Below, one piece after another: positions 5,341-5,797 of a DNA stretch of 5,797 nt. This stretch comes from Kiritimatiellia bacterium (GTDB lineage: Bacteria; Verrucomicrobiota; Kiritimatiellia; SLAD01), in contig SLAD01000010.1 of the NCBI GenBank assembly GCA_007126995.1, positions 1-5,797 on the forward strand, given 5' to 3'. Below the pieces are notes generated by a model. It did not search any database. It saw nothing but the letters and a program-made list of their open reading frames with translations, and had not been told where the DNA came from. Each line of letters opens with the position of its first letter. Position 1 is the stretch's first letter. The translations under genes and the position numbers were made by a program.

Positions 5341-5797
5341 TCAGGGCGTGACGATCCGGTAGAAACGCATGTGATCATTCGGAGTATTGTCTTCGAGGGT
5401 TAAGGCCTGGCCGGCACCCTCTTTCGTTTCCACCGGCTCCCATATGACCGGATTGGACGTTAAAGTTAGCGTATACTCTAGCGTGTAGCTAATGCCGTAT
5501 TCAGAAACAAACGTTGCCGATGCAGCACCACCGGGCACCACCGTGAAGCCTGTCATGCTAACACGCTCGGGATCCACTGGAGGATATTCTCCTGACGTTG
5601 TTCCCTGAATGGTTACATTATCTAGTCTCCAAGTACCTCCGGGCTGGCTGGTACCTTCCGCGTATATGCGCAGAGTAAGGGGAACCGAAAGGTCCAACAA
5701 CGAAACCTCAAACGATTCAGGTGGGGCTGTAATCGCTGCCCCAGTGGCCCCCGAGGAAAGATTAGATGAAAACTCGTCTGCGCTTGACCGGACATAC
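5341..5797 (-). CDS. C-terminal part of a probable secreted beta-sandwich protein (5' end beyond right edge)
   Basis: The frame is open from the right edge to a TGA at 5343-5341, giving the last 151 residues. I cannot name a family for certain. The first half has LTLRIYAEG followed by GGTWRLDNVTIQG, a closing strand pattern of extracellular jelly-roll/carbohydrate-binding-like domains. The last 80 or so residues carry ISYTLEYTLTLTSNPVIWEPV and end in NDHMRFYRIVTP, a tail I associate with secreted proteins of Verrucomicrobiota/Kiritimatiellota-type bacteria, where it reads like a comparison of expected and observed strands followed by MRFYR. There are no cysteines in this part, no membrane segment and no PEP-CTERM motif at the end. 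Many Ser, Thr and Gly residues fit an exported protein. A TTG at 5700 is not the start, since the frame stays open to the edge. Base composition looks less GC-rich than the biosynthetic genes. Function unknown. Confidence 0.75.
   Translation of the reverse strand, partial: YVRSSADEFSSNLSSGATGAAITAPPESFEVSLLDLSVPLTLRIYAEGTSQPGGTWRLDNVTIQGTTSGEYPPVDPERVSMTGFTVVPGGAASATFVSEYGISYTLEYTLTLTSNPVIWEPVETKEGAGQALTLEDNTPNDHMRFYRIVTP

Noticed and set aside
1..5797. CRISPR array, transposase, tRNA, rRNA, phage or defence genes
   Set aside because: No repeat-spacer pattern, recombinase motif or RNA gene fold was found anywhere in the window.

Overview
The window is a de novo nucleotide-biosynthesis locus from a GC-rich bacterium. 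Two divergent gene clusters share a spacer of about 310 bases. The minus-strand cluster reads leftward as purC, a small gene for a tandem PurS-like protein, and purL, which runs off the left edge. The plus-strand cluster reads purK, purE, pyrD. At the right end is the 3' part of an unrelated minus-strand gene for a probable secreted protein, separated from pyrD by a short intergenic stretch that holds a dispersed-type repeat.

The most informative non-coding element lies in the spacer and reads toward purC. It is a purine riboswitch aptamer of the guanine type (minus strand, 2403 to 2335), followed about 100 bases later by a textbook intrinsic terminator (2236 to 2207). The T-run of this terminator abuts the purC start codon, and its descending arm contains the purC Shine-Dalgarno sequence. 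A GGTAAG copy upstream of the terminator could compete for the ascending arm, so an antiterminator is visible. The likely logic is that guanine switches off purC, purS and purL.

The enzymes cover these steps: PurS/PurL (FGAR to FGAM, with a PurQ not seen here), PurK and class I PurE (AIR to N5-CAIR to CAIR), PurC (CAIR to SAICAR) and PyrD (dihydroorotate to orotate, pyrimidine pathway). Genes within each cluster overlap by 1 to 20 bases, which suggests translational coupling. The PurS-like protein is about twice the usual length and appears to hold two PurS units. Together with the sequence style of PurL, it looks like a split version of the long PurSL enzymes in which two PurS domains are fused in front of PurL.

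The taxonomic hint is indirect. The right-edge protein ends in a tail of the kind I associate with secreted proteins of Verrucomicrobiota/Kiritimatiellota-like bacteria, and the GC-rich codon use fits, but this is an inference. Most of the window is ordinary metabolism. I see no mobile element, CRISPR array, tRNA or rRNA, and no evidence of a wholly new system. The riboswitch expression platform and the split tandem PurS are the parts worth a second look.
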